Assembly: GCF_016920785.2 (NCBI RefSeq)
Contig: NW_024609880.1
Location: 48,880,296-48,944,295 of the forward strand
Length of the DNA stretch: 64,000 nucleotides
Source: Ixodes scapularis
Taxonomy: Eukaryota; Arthropoda; Arachnida; Ixodida; Ixodidae
Reading direction: 5' to 3'
Part shown: positions 33,097-42,352 of the stretch, piece by piece
Numbering within the stretch: position 1 is the first letter of the stretch
Layout: every line of letters begins with the position of its first letter
The notes under the pieces: model-generated
The model's input: the letters and a program-made list of their open reading frames with translations, nothing else
The model's database searches: none
Told to the model about the DNA's origin: nothing
Program-made: the position numbers and the translations under genes

Positions 33097-33411
33097 CCAA
33101 AAACTGGTTTTATGATAAGAATGGCAGTAATAATATTATATTTAATTATTTCCATAGTATTTATTGCATTGGTATCGAGATATATTAAACTTTTAAGCGA
33201 GAATTTAGTTGAGTAGGCACCCGCTAAACGGTAAGCATTTTTCCAATTAACTTCTTTTTTCCGGCCGTTTTTTTTTTGAATGAAAGAAAAGGAAAACGAA
33301 GTCTTCTCACTTGACTGACGAAGAGCCTACCAGGCCCGAAACGTTTCACTGATCTCTTTTTTGGCAACCTCCTCGGCTAACTCCTTTAAGGGCTATTATT
33401 GTGTTGAGCAT
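33097..33411 (+). repeat. Penelope-like pseudo-LTR, left copy
   Basis: Starts CCAAAAACTGGTTTTATGAT and ends ATTATTGTGTTGAG, matching 37166-37481. It contains TTCCGGCCG and a hammerhead-like core (33315-33342). It directly precedes ORF1, so it should carry the promoter. That role is inferred from other Penelope-like elements. Confidence 0.9.
33315..33348 (+). ncRNA. Possible hammerhead ribozyme core, left pseudo-LTR
   Basis: CTGACGA (33315-33321) is followed, after a short stem-like GAGCC-TACCA-GGCCC segment, by GAAAC (33338-33342) and GTTTC. CUGANGA, stem, GAAA is the catalytic core layout of hammerhead ribozymes, which are known in Penelope-like pseudo-LTRs. Stem I pairing with upstream sequence is poor by eye and the base pair next to the core is a mismatch, so this is a candidate only. 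Confidence 0.4.
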
Positions 33412-33459
33412 ATTTCTCTCGAGTGCCGTCTTTTGTTCCCAGGTGCTGTTCCGTTGATC

Positions 33460-34293
33460 ATGGCCTCGGGACGTGCCCCTGCCCTCCTAGGCCTGGAGAC
33501 CGTTGCCATCGTGGGGACCTCCATCATTAAGTATTTGCACACTCTTGTTATTTTTAACGGTAGTGGCCCGACGGTTGTTTCGAAATCTGGTGGTGTAATT
33601 TCGGATTTTTTTTCTATCATAGACAGTCTCCCCCGTCACGTCAATTCCATTTTTTTACAAATCGGGTCAAATGATATTTGCCGTTTACCGCCTTTCCAGT
33701 GCGCCATTTTATTTAATAATCTTATTTTACACATTCGGCAAAAACGACCGGACGTGACTATAATTATCTCTAGCGTTCCTCCCCGGTTGGAGGATAATTT
33801 TAGGCCCCGTGGACCAGGCTACATACGATGGATTAACGAAAAAATCTTTGAATTAAACTTTTTTCTGAGGGAGTTCTCTTTTATTTACGAAAATGTAGTA
33901 TTCTTAAATCACCGTTCTTTTTTTGAGACCCCTCATCGTTTTTTGTCTTTCGATGGGTTACACCTAAGTAGGGAGGGTATAGCTGAATTGGCCAACCATT
34001 TCAAAGATTTTTTAGTTACTCACTTGCTGTGCAAGTGTCCCTTTACACCTAGGTCCCCTGAATTTGTAGATGTTGCCCGAGGGAGGAGGGTACATAGTGG
34101 GCAGGTTTCAGGGGTTGTTCCTCCTTCTTTCGGCACGCCTTCAGATTCTGTTCTATTATCGTTGCCGGAGTCATTCCCGCAGCTTTCACGGCAAAGTGTG
34201 AGGGATGGCTCCGCACGTAATAGAAATCCCTTAGCGGGTCGTTTTCGACGCGCTCCTCAATGTAAACGCCGACGTTCGTCGGATTCACATTGA
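33460..34293 (+). CDS. SGNH/GDSL hydrolase-like ORF1 of the Penelope-like element
   Basis: 277 residues from the first in-frame ATG (33460). The frame is also open upstream into the pseudo-LTR, without an ATG. It shows the block pattern of SGNH hydrolases: VAIVGTSI near residues 15-22 (nucleophile Ser block I), IGSND near 68-72 (block III Asn) and DGLHLS near 165-170 (block V Asp-x-x-His). The C-terminal ~80 residues are Pro/Ser/Arg-rich and end in a basic RRAPQCKRRRSSDSH tail. SGNH/esterase domains are known in ORF1 of CR1-type LINEs and in giant rotifer Penelope-like Terminons. Here the role is unknown, perhaps membrane or RNP related. It lies between the pseudo-LTRs and 200 bases ahead of ORF2 on the same strand, so it belongs to the element. 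Block II Gly is probably KSGGV. Confidence 0.82.
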   Translation: MASGRAPALLGLETVAIVGTSIIKYLHTLVIFNGSGPTVVSKSGGVISDFFSIIDSLPRHVNSIFLQIGSNDICRLPPFQCAILFNNLILHIRQKRPDVTIIISSVPPRLEDNFRPRGPGYIRWINEKIFELNFFLREFSFIYENVVFLNHRSFFETPHRFLSFDGLHLSREGIAELANHFKDFLVTHLLCKCPFTPRSPEFVDVARGRRVHSGQVSGVVPPSFGTPSDSVLLSLPESFPQLSRQSVRDGSARNRNPLAGRFRRAPQCKRRRSSDSH

Positions 34294-34501
34294 CTCCCAC
34301 AGGCTTTTCTCCAACCCTTTTTTAATCTTCGCGTTGGTTTCGATAAATTAATTCGATTTGAATCCCATAAACGTTTTTTGCAAAACTGCCGCACACAAAA
34401 AAAAGATTCCGTGCGGTTTTTATAACACATATACAGCTCCAACCATACAGTTATCCCATGTAAATGTACAGACATGGGATAGCGCTATTTTTAATTTTAG
34501 A

Positions 34502-37021
34502 ATGTCTTTACTGGACATTACAATACAGCAGTCAATGGAAAATATTCGTGCTTTAGAGTCTCAGATCGATATTATTTTAAAAACTTCCCCTGGTTTACCT
34601 TTAATAATATTAAAAGAATTGCAGCATTACATACATAAAAAGGAGCGAGAAGTAAATAATACTAAACGACGTAAGGCACTTAGAGATAATGTACTCTTGG
34701 ATTTTTTCTCGCCCCTAATAGAAAAATGGAAAAACTTCTTTTCACGCCTACTTAATAGAACACAGCATACTAATCCATGTAACTCAGAACATTCTACAGA
34801 TTTGGGTGGAGAAAAGTCCGAAATATTCAATTATTCTTCCTATGTAATTTCTAAACACAAAGAGATAGTTCTCAAGAAAGGATTAAAGTTTTGCCCCACT
34901 CCTCGCAACAATAGTGATGATTTGGACTTGCACAAAGGTTTAAATGAATTTGCACGGCAATTGCACTGTAAAGTTTTTTTCAAAGGAGCTCCTTATCAAG
35001 AGCCTTTATATAAACACAAATCCTATTGGATTCCGCCGTTAAATAAACAAAATGTTAATGTCATAAAATACATAGAGGCGGTCCAGAAAGATATTTTATC
35101 AGCGTATAAAAAAGACAGACCACTTAATAATAATTTAACTTATAAGGATAGGCAATGCTTAAAAAACCTGACGGATAACAGAGATATCATAATAGCCCAG
35201 GCTGACAAAGGGGGAGGTATATGCATAGTTAACACAGCCGACTATGTATCGGAAGCAATTAAACAACTGAACAACACTAAGTTCTATAAAAAACTAGATT
35301 ATGATCCAACACTTAAGTTTCGAGAGACAATAAAAACACAATTAAAATACCTAGTAGATAATAAGAAAATAGAGAAAAACATTTCTACGTATCTCATTCA
35401 GGAAAATCCGAGACCAGGACAGTTCTATATGCTAATGAAAGTACATAAGCAAAATCACCCAGGTAGACCAATTATTTCGGGAATAGGTACTAATACAGAG
35501 AATATTTCCGCCTTTATTGACGAACAAATTAAAAGTACTGCAGCCGGTGCCCCGTCCTACGTAAAAGACACCTCTCATTTTCTCAATTTGATTAATGATA
35601 TCCAAATAGATTTTAGGACTAATAGTACGTTGCTTGTCACAATGGACGTAGTGTCTCTTTACACTAATATACCGCATGATGAAGGTATTCAAGCAGTTCT
35701 TAATATTGTTAATGAGAACGACCTCACTGTTAGTAAAAGCGTCTTAAATATTTTTATGCACTTAGCTTTAGAGCTTAATAACTTCACATTTATGAATGAG
35801 CATTATTTACAAATACATGGCGCAGCAATGGGATCTCGCTTCTCTCCCTCCTATGCAAATATATATATGATGTCTTTAGAGGAGCGGCTACTTAACTCCT
35901 TCCCGCATAAACCCCTTTTTTATAAACGTTTCCTAGACGACATATTTATAATTTGGAATAATGGGGAAGATAAGCTCTTTGAATTTATTAATTTTGCCAA
36001 CAATTTTAATCCACATATTAAATTTACGTATAAATACTCTGATACAGAAATAGAGTTTCTAGATATTAAGGTAAGACTTACTGAAAATGGTTTGAAAACA
36101 ACCTTATATCGAAAACCTACAGATAGACGTCAATTTCTACATTATAAAAGCTGTCATCCAATACAAAACAAAAAAGGTATACCATACAGTCAAATGCTAC
36201 GCTTAAGACGCTTATGTTCAGAAGATAATGATTTTGATATAAAAGCTAGAGCACTAGGAGAGGATTTCATTAACCGTGGATACCCCTTACCGCTAATAAA
36301 TAATTCTATATCAAAAAGTCGAGCGATCTCTCGGAACGCGTGTTTAGTAGAGCGGCCGAAAAGAAATAATCATGAATTACGACTAATCTTACCTTACCAA
36401 TCAAAACTTCCAAACATAAACAATATTCTTAGACGACACATGAATATTTTACACATGGACACAGCTTTAAAGGCAGTTATCCCTCGACCCCCGGGTATAG
36501 CGTTCAAGAGACCACGTAATTTATTAGATTTATTTAAACAGTCCCGAAACTCCATCGGACGTAGCCTGGTCCCGATTGGTTGCACCAAGTGCAATCATAA
36601 CCAATGCAGTTTACGTGGGGACATAATTATAGCTAACTCTATTCGTAGCACAGCGAATAACTTTAATTGGAAAATAAATGGTACCTTTGACTGTAATTCG
36701 GAAAATGTTATTTATTTAATTCAGTGTAGAAAATGCCAAATTCAATACATAGGAGAAACTAAAACAAGCATAAGAAAACGCATGAATCTACATAGAAGTC
36801 ATATACGTAAACACGTTGCCGGACCGGTTTCCCGTCACTTAAACTCCGCAGGACATAACGGACTTTCTGATTTTAATTTTATTATACTCCAGGGGGGCTT
36901 TCGAACCACCAGAGATCGAAAAAATAAAGAATCTGAATTTATCTATATATTTAATACTTTAGAACCGAAGGGCCTTAACAGTTCGAAAGAATCATTGCCG
37001 TCTTTTTTTATGGACAATTAA
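34502..37021 (+). CDS. Reverse transcriptase with GIY-YIG endonuclease (Penelope-like ORF2)
   Basis: 839 residues from the first ATG. The open frame extends ~48 codons further upstream without an ATG. RT blocks are intact: QADKGGGICIV, GQFYMLMKVHKQNHPGRPII, TMDVVSLYTNIP (block A Asp near residue 382), GAAMGSRFSPSYANIYM, and YKRFLDDIFIIW (catalytic Asp pair near 478), then EIEFLDI. A Cys-rich segment (CTKCNHNQC) leads into a GIY-YIG domain from about residue 735: YLIQCRKCQIQYIGET, IRKRMNLH with the usual Arg, and a late Glu in KNKESEF. RT copies the element RNA and GIY-YIG nicks the target. No stops or frameshifts interrupt it, so it may be functional. By its cysteines it looks closer to Neptune/Poseidon-type families than to Drosophila Penelope, but I cannot place it without a tree. 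Confidence 0.95.
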   Translation: MSLLDITIQQSMENIRALESQIDIILKTSPGLPLIILKELQHYIHKKEREVNNTKRRKALRDNVLLDFFSPLIEKWKNFFSRLLNRTQHTNPCNSEHSTDLGGEKSEIFNYSSYVISKHKEIVLKKGLKFCPTPRNNSDDLDLHKGLNEFARQLHCKVFFKGAPYQEPLYKHKSYWIPPLNKQNVNVIKYIEAVQKDILSAYKKDRPLNNNLTYKDRQCLKNLTDNRDIIIAQADKGGGICIVNTADYVSEAIKQLNNTKFYKKLDYDPTLKFRETIKTQLKYLVDNKKIEKNISTYLIQENPRPGQFYMLMKVHKQNHPGRPIISGIGTNTENISAFIDEQIKSTAAGAPSYVKDTSHFLNLINDIQIDFRTNSTLLVTMDVVSLYTNIPHDEGIQAVLNIVNENDLTVSKSVLNIFMHLALELNNFTFMNEHYLQIHGAAMGSRFSPSYANIYMMSLEERLLNSFPHKPLFYKRFLDDIFIIWNNGEDKLFEFINFANNFNPHIKFTYKYSDTEIEFLDIKVRLTENGLKTTLYRKPTDRRQFLHYKSCHPIQNKKGIPYSQMLRLRRLCSEDNDFDIKARALGEDFINRGYPLPLINNSISKSRAISRNACLVERPKRNNHELRLILPYQSKLPNINNILRRHMNILHMDTALKAVIPRPPGIAFKRPRNLLDLFKQSRNSIGRSLVPIGCTKCNHNQCSLRGDIIIANSIRSTANNFNWKINGTFDCNSENVIYLIQCRKCQIQYIGETKTSIRKRMNLHRSHIRKHVAGPVSRHLNSAGHNGLSDFNFIILQGGFRTTRDRKNKESEFIYIFNTLEPKGLNSSKESLPSFFMDN

Positions 37022-37165
37022 TTGAGATCTTCTAATCGGTACCGCACTGTTTTTTTTTTCTTCTCGCTTCATCGTTTAATGTCACACGAGCAAACGCGTA
37101 ACATTGGGCCTCTCATTGGCTTCACATGACACCAGGTATAGTTGGGTTATACCCAACCACATGTC

Positions 37166-37481
37166 CCAAAAACTGGTTTTATGATAAGAATGGCAGTAAT
37201 AATATTATATTTAATTATTTCCATAGTATTTATTGCATTGGTATCGAGATATATTAAACTTTTAAGCGAGAATTTAGTTGAGTAGGCACCCGCTAAACGG
37301 TAAGCATTTTTCCAATTAACTTCTTGTTTTTTCCGGCCGTTTGTTTTTGATTGAAAGAAAAGGAAAACGAAGTCTTCTCACTTGACTGACGAAGAGCCCA
37401 CCAGGCCCGAAACGTTTCACTGATCTCTTTTTTGGCAACCTCCTCGGCTAACTCCTTTAAGGGCTATTATTGTGTTGAGTA
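37166..37481 (+). repeat. Penelope-like pseudo-LTR, right copy
   Basis: Near-identical to 33097-33411 apart from a few substitutions and small T-run or GTT changes. It carries the same hammerhead-like core: CTGACGA at 37386-37392 and GAAAC at 37409-37413. It runs into (TA)n at about 37479-37502. The upstream 3' UTR is 37022-37165. Confidence 0.9.
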
Positions 37482-37528
37482 TATATATATATATATATAT
37501 ATACGGAAATGGGGAAAACATTTTTTTT

Positions 37529-37659
37529 CCACTTTCGTTCAATAGAGACAAATGCGCTTGTTTTTCAGCCAGCTGGGGTTTTATATAATATAATATATAT
37601 TATATCAAACCCCAGCTAGCTGAAAAACAAGCGCATGTGTCTCTATTGAACGAAAGTGG
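37529..37659. repeat. ~130-bp near-perfect hairpin
   Basis: CCACTTTCGTTCAATAGAGA at the left pairs with TCTCTATTGAACGAAAGTGG at the right. Pairing continues through GCGCTTGTTTTTCAGC on the left with GCTGAAAAACAAGCGC on the right, and GGGGTTT with AAACCCC, around an AT-only loop. The arms are ~52 bp with very few mismatches. It looks like a young fold-back MITE just right of the Penelope-like element. Confidence 0.85.
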
Positions 37660-37800
37660 AAACAAATATTTGTTAAATGGGTAGTTTCTTTTCAACGGTG
37701 ATACTTTTTAGAGTATTCTCCAAAGATAACGGGGAAGGAATTATTTTGCGCTTAAATACAAAAACCTATCTTCGCTTCCATAAACTCAAATTAACTGGCA

Positions 37801-37914
37801 ACAGAACGAATAAAGCAAAATTGGGATGAAGGACGACGAACAGTTTTTTTTTTTTAACGTGAAAGAAATGTTCGTCGTCCTTTGTACCGACTTTGTTTTA
37901 TTCTTTCTGTGCTC
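37801..37914. repeat. Second imperfect hairpin
   Basis: ACAGAACGAATAAAGCAAAA with GAAGGACGACGAACA on the left is mirrored by TGTTCGTCGTCCTTTG and TTTGTTTTATTCTTTCTGTG on the right. The arms are about 43 bp and the loop is T-rich. Probably another fold-back element. Confidence 0.7.
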
Positions 37915-38998
37915 AGTCCGTAGACCCTTTTACTGTTTACAAACATGAACCGCGTCTTGCGTCCCAAGCGACTTCCGGTCGCTCTGTCTTTGGAAACTTG
38001 TCGAGCTTGCTTCTGCCACCAGTGCTAGAAAGCATCAATGCTACAGGGGCAACAAAGATGGAGACTTAGCTATGGTCTTCTGATGTACGATTTAATGTCT
38101 TGGAGAAGACAGGTTGGCTTACGAAAATATTCGAAACATCTGAACATATCTCTCGCGCATCAAGGATCTTTTGGCGTTCGCTCGGGGAATTGATGGTTAA
38201 AGGGGTCATGAAACGATATCGGGTTGGAATGTTTATGACTTTGCAGAGGCGTACTGGGTAACTCGCCAAACACAAAGTTGGGGTCGACGTTCGCAGAGCG
38301 TGCTGATTGAACTCTCGCGACGATGGCGTCCCGCGGGACGAGATGCCAATCATCCCAAATTCTCTGTGCTCAAATTCCCGAGAAATTGTGGATCACAAAG
38401 TCCTAGCGAGCTTCGTCGAAGCACGCGCTAGCAGCACCGTGGGGCCAGGCGACTGAGCGGCTGTACTGATGACGTCGTGCTTGCGTGTCCCTCAACACAA
38501 CGCCGCGTTAAAGTCAATGCTGTCGAAATTGTCCTTAGGCGGGTTTTGAATGCTCTAAACTTTCTCATCGCGAGATCGTAGTTTGAGGAAGTTATTGGTG
38601 ACGACAGAGGGACGTTTCACAACTTTGGGACGGAGTTATTTGAGACCCAGATTTTCGCTTCAGAATTGAGGCGAAGATTGAACTTTGTGATATTGTGGAG
38701 CCGTGCGCGGTGTACGCGGCACTAGAGCTCATCTCCCACCACTGTCAACAACGCTGTCGGAATCACCCAGAGGCGGTGTGTGTAGAGACGTCGGTAGTGC
38801 GAGAGATAAAGGGGCGACTCGGGATTGCGAGAAAAAAACAGGGGGAAGCGAAATAAAAAAGGGTACGATCAAAACACAACCACACACACACACACACACA
38901 AAATAGGGGTCAGAAAGTGCCGTACAATATGTTCGGGACAGGGGAAGGGGAGGGGGAGGGGGGCGGAAGCATAGAAGGCTCTGGGGGGAGGGAGTGGA
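37915..38998. other. Stretch without recognisable genes
   Basis: Unique-looking DNA. GGTTAAAGGGGTCATGAAACG at 38194 looks like one end of a TIR element, but I see no partner before the gap. A (CA)n run lies at 38880-38900. Confidence 0.35.
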
Positions 38999-39098
38999 NN
39001 NNNNNNNNNNNNNNNNNNNNNNNNNNNNNNNNNNNNNNNNNNNNNNNNNNNNNNNNNNNNNNNNNNNNNNNNNNNNNNNNNNNNNNNNNNNNNNNNNN
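38999..39098. other. Assembly gap (100 N)
   Basis: One hundred undetermined bases, the usual placeholder for a gap of unknown size. The flanks are purine-rich GGGGAGGGGG (left) and GAGTTTGTTTCCCCC (right). Translations across it are meaningless. Confidence 0.99.
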
Positions 39099-39610
39099 GA
39101 GTTTGTTTCCCCCGCGCGGCCACGTCATAGCCCTGTATTTCTATTGTAGTGTTTTGTTTTTCTAGTAGTGCTGTTCGCGCAAAGCTGTTATTGCCCGTCT
39201 TAAATTAATCTCTGCAGAGCGGATATTTACTCAGCTGGAAGTGATGCTTCACGGGCTTGAGAAATTCACTTTTCCGATCAACTTGAATGCAGTCAAAGCC
39301 GCGACTTCCGGCAGGTGTTAAGTGTACGGAGCTACGCCGTGGCGAGCTCGAAAACTTTTAGCGCTCATCCCAGCGCGCCACTTGGAGGGCAGTTTCTCCA
39401 GGAACCGTAGTATATTTAAACAGCAAAACAAAAGGTAGCTTCTTTTTTTTTTAGATTTTTCCTACTATTGTTTTTTAATGCTAAAATTCCACACAGTAAA
39501 TATACGTACTTTCCGTCACGAGTTCGTAGTGTTGTCCCTTTCCCCCAGACCGCAATCGCTCTCGGGGACGAGACCAACCGACAGTCACATTGGCCACTGT
39601 ACGATAGGAG

Positions 39611-40810
39611 CAGACTTGTACCGTACGCATTACAAGTAATCAAATTACTTGTAATTGATTAATTTTTGGAGTAATTTTGTAATCAGTTGATTACTTTTAT
39701 TAGGCAGTAATCACAAGAGTAATTTGATTACTTTTTAAAAGTAATAAAATTACTTGTAACCGTTACAATTTGTCCACGGAACCCCCCCCCCCCTCCCCCG
39801 GCACACACGCTTTTCATGAACTGACAAAAATAAAATTTGCTTCTTTTTTTTTTTTCGAACAGAAAAAAAAGAGATATTTGCGGAGCTGTAGGAAACGAGG
39901 TCAATCTCTTTCTATGTACAGTTTCTGTAAATTTCCGTTTTTTTTTTTGTCTTTTTTTTTTTTCGAGCTAGGACTGGGAGGGGGAAGCCCCAGGGAAGCC
40001 ACAGTGCGTGACAAAGGCCATTCAGGGCGAAGTTTGAGGAAGCAGAATGTAGCTTTGTGAGTCCTTCGTTCAAACTTGCCCCCCTCACGCACACACACAC
40101 AGAAATATAATAAAAAAATAGAAAAAATCCTGCTTAGGGTACCTACTCGCAGCCCGTAGGAGAACCAGATCCGAAGAATGCCTAAAGCGGATGCAAAATA
40201 TAACAAAGGCAGTTGAAAAATTTCCCCTACGTGGTCTTTGTGACAAGCAATGTATCGAGTTGAGAAGTGGTCGGGGCGATCTCTTCCACTATTGGATACT
40301 ACGCATGATCCGTTTCAAATCCTGGAGCTGCTGCTCTTTTGTATAACATGCGAGCTCATCCACATGTGAATAATAAAATGAGCGACGCAAACTTTGAGCG
40401 ACAACCCTTGCTCAAGCTTAACAAGATCTAGAGCCCCCTCCGCACCCCCCCCCCCCCCCCCCCCCCCCCCCCACACACACACTGGCAAACGCCCAAATCA
40501 TTAAACGTCTTCAAACGAATTCTATGCTTGTGTTCGCATTGTGAAGGTGCAACGACCACGAAGAGGGAGCAAGTTTTTCTTAAATACTTGTGCAAATGTG
40601 AAATACAGGTTGGAAGTAGTTCATTGTTATGAGCGCTAAAGATGTGTCTTCACACAATAAAGTAATCGGAAAAGTAACGATCACTTCTTTAAGTAACGTC
40701 CAATTACTTTTGCCGTCGAGTAATCAAGTAATCTAATCGAATATTTTTTTAGCCAAGAGTAATAGTAATTGTAATCGATTACTTTTTTTTTAGTAACGTG
40801 TACAAGACTG
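39611..40810. mobile_element. Non-autonomous hAT-like element (CAGACTTGTAC family)
   Basis: Left end CAGACTTGTACCGTACGC and right end AGTAACGTGTACAAGACTG are inverted repeats. A perfect 8-bp duplication, GATAGGAG, lies at 39603-39610 and 40811-40818. Both subterminal regions are packed with GTAATC/GATTAC words, and the interior has C and T homopolymers (39782-39796, 40446-40472). It is related by end sequence to 45001-55845 and to the fragment ending at 475. No transposase. Confidence 0.88.
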
Positions 40811-40818
40811 GATAGGAG

Positions 40819-41723
40819 CTTACTGTTCAGACCAGCGTTCCAACATGACTATCCGGACGTCGATCGATTGCACCTAATTCCCTCAAGTGGCATTAAACTT
40901 TTTAATGTAAAGCGGAATGTCAACCTGCGACACCCCGCCCCCTCCGATCACGGCCCGACTAGCGGCATCAATGCCCCACAGTTTAGGATCTCTCTTGTTG
41001 TTACACCACTGATATCGCGAACACACGGTCACATCGGCGATAATTCCAGTCTTTCTGTTCACAACCCACAACACTGCCATCACGATGTTGCTGCTATGTT
41101 GCTGACACGCACAAATACAGAACCACGTTGAACGCCGGTTGCACTTGGCAATCGGAAAACAGAACCGAACTCAGCACGGAAGGCACCCAGTCAGCCGGCA
41201 GCAAAACCTGCCTGTCTTGGACGCAGTTCCTACGATTTCCATAAACGCCGAAAACGTCGACAACGGTTCCCCGTGGTTTCGCTACTGTAGTTCCGTGCCG
41301 CGTGATTCCAGCAATTCGGAGACGGCCATCTTACCCAGTGTACGTGGCGCTGCTGGCACTGCTCCCGGAACTTCGCTGTTTCTGGAGGCTTCGTATGATA
41401 ACATGAGTGATAAAAAACGTTAATGCAACCGAAATGTTCTGCACGTTTAGACTAGAAGACGGAATTACAGGCGGCCTTCGCTGGCGCTTGAAGCTCAATC
41501 AACTCAACAGCTATTTATTAAACAACGTGCGCGACCTGCTCGAAAAACGAAACCGAAAGGAGATGAGTCGGGAGGGCGAAAGGCGAAAGCTTTCTCCCGT
41601 CTACTTGGAGAAGGAGAAAAACGTTTCGTTCCTCCCCTTTTCTCGTGTCCGCTTGGGGGCGCGTCAGTAGAAGGGAGGAAGACGCGCCGTTGCTACTTTT
41701 TTCCTCCATTTTTTCTTAGAGTG
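40819..41723. other. Non-coding stretch ending in a CACTA-like terminus
   Basis: No supported gene. Its last bases, CCATTTTTTCTTAGAGTG, are the inverted form of CACTCTAAGAAAAA, as at 52619. LINE-B coding sequence begins immediately after. A CACTA-like element therefore probably ends at 41723, but I could not find its left end. Confidence 0.4.
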
Positions 41724-42352
41724 CAGACGCGGAGTTTAGCGAAGCGGAAATCAGGGTGGTTTGAAGCGGTCTCAATACCAGGTCGGCACCGGGCCCGGAC
41801 GGGGTGACCAACAAGAACGCTTCGAAACTGGACAACGAGTCGATTGCGCGGTTCACGGCCTACGTTAACGATTGCTGGCGCGAGGGCTCTCCTCCCCGAC
41901 GCCTGGAAAAGGGCCCGCGTGGTCATGATTCACAAACCGGGCAAGCAGGTGACGACAGATAACTTAAGGCCGATCTCGCTCACGTCCTGCGTGGGGAAAG
42001 TCAATGAACGAGCGGTCCTGACTCGTGTGACCGATTATCTTGAAGACAGCGACGTCTTCTCGCACACGATGCTGGGATTCCGTCGCAACCTCTCCACGCA
42101 GGACGTGATGCTGCAGCTCAAACACCAGATTGTAGACGATACTTCCAGTTCCACCAAGGTGATTCTCGGTCTGGATCTCAAAAAAGCTTTCGACAACGTT
42201 GAGCACGCGGCGATTCTCGACCGCGTCCGAATCGCTCGGACTAAGCCTAAGAACGTACAAATACGTACGCGATTTCCTCACAGGCATGCGCGCGAGTGTC
42301 GTCATTGGCAACGCGGAATCCCCGGAATTCGAGACGGGTCCAACGGGCACGC
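41724..42352 (+). pseudogene. LINE-B reverse transcriptase, 5' part
   Basis: Frameshifted pieces give RSAPGPDGVTNKNASKLDN, LLPDAWKRARVVMIHKPGKQ, DNLRPISLTSCVGKV, TMLGFRRNLSTQDVML, ILGLDLKKAFDNVEH, and finally a TYKYVRDFLTGMRASVVIG-type stretch and ETGPTGTP. These are consecutive RT blocks of an R1/I-group-like LINE, with the block A Asp present. At least two frameshifts and one stop break it. It is cut off in the middle of the GxPQGS block by the TIR element at 42353 and resumes at 44102. Confidence 0.85.

Larger units (their letters stand above)
33097..37481 (+). mobile_element. Penelope-like element with pseudo-LTRs, two ORFs
   Basis: The element is bounded by ~315-bp direct repeats (33097-33411 and 37166-37481) that are almost identical. 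It encodes an SGNH-hydrolase-like ORF1 and an RT plus GIY-YIG ORF2, all on the plus strand. RT plus GIY-YIG and pseudo-LTRs define EN(+) Penelope-like elements. Both ORFs are open and the repeats differ at few positions, so this copy looks young. A (TA)n run follows the right repeat. A target duplication could not be settled. Confidence 0.9.

Noticed and set aside
34049..34300. Minus-strand frames over the Penelope-like ORFs
   Set aside because: Shadows of the well-supported plus-strand ORF1/ORF2.
38869..39165. Open frames across the run of N
   Set aside because: They pass through undetermined sequence and have no meaning.
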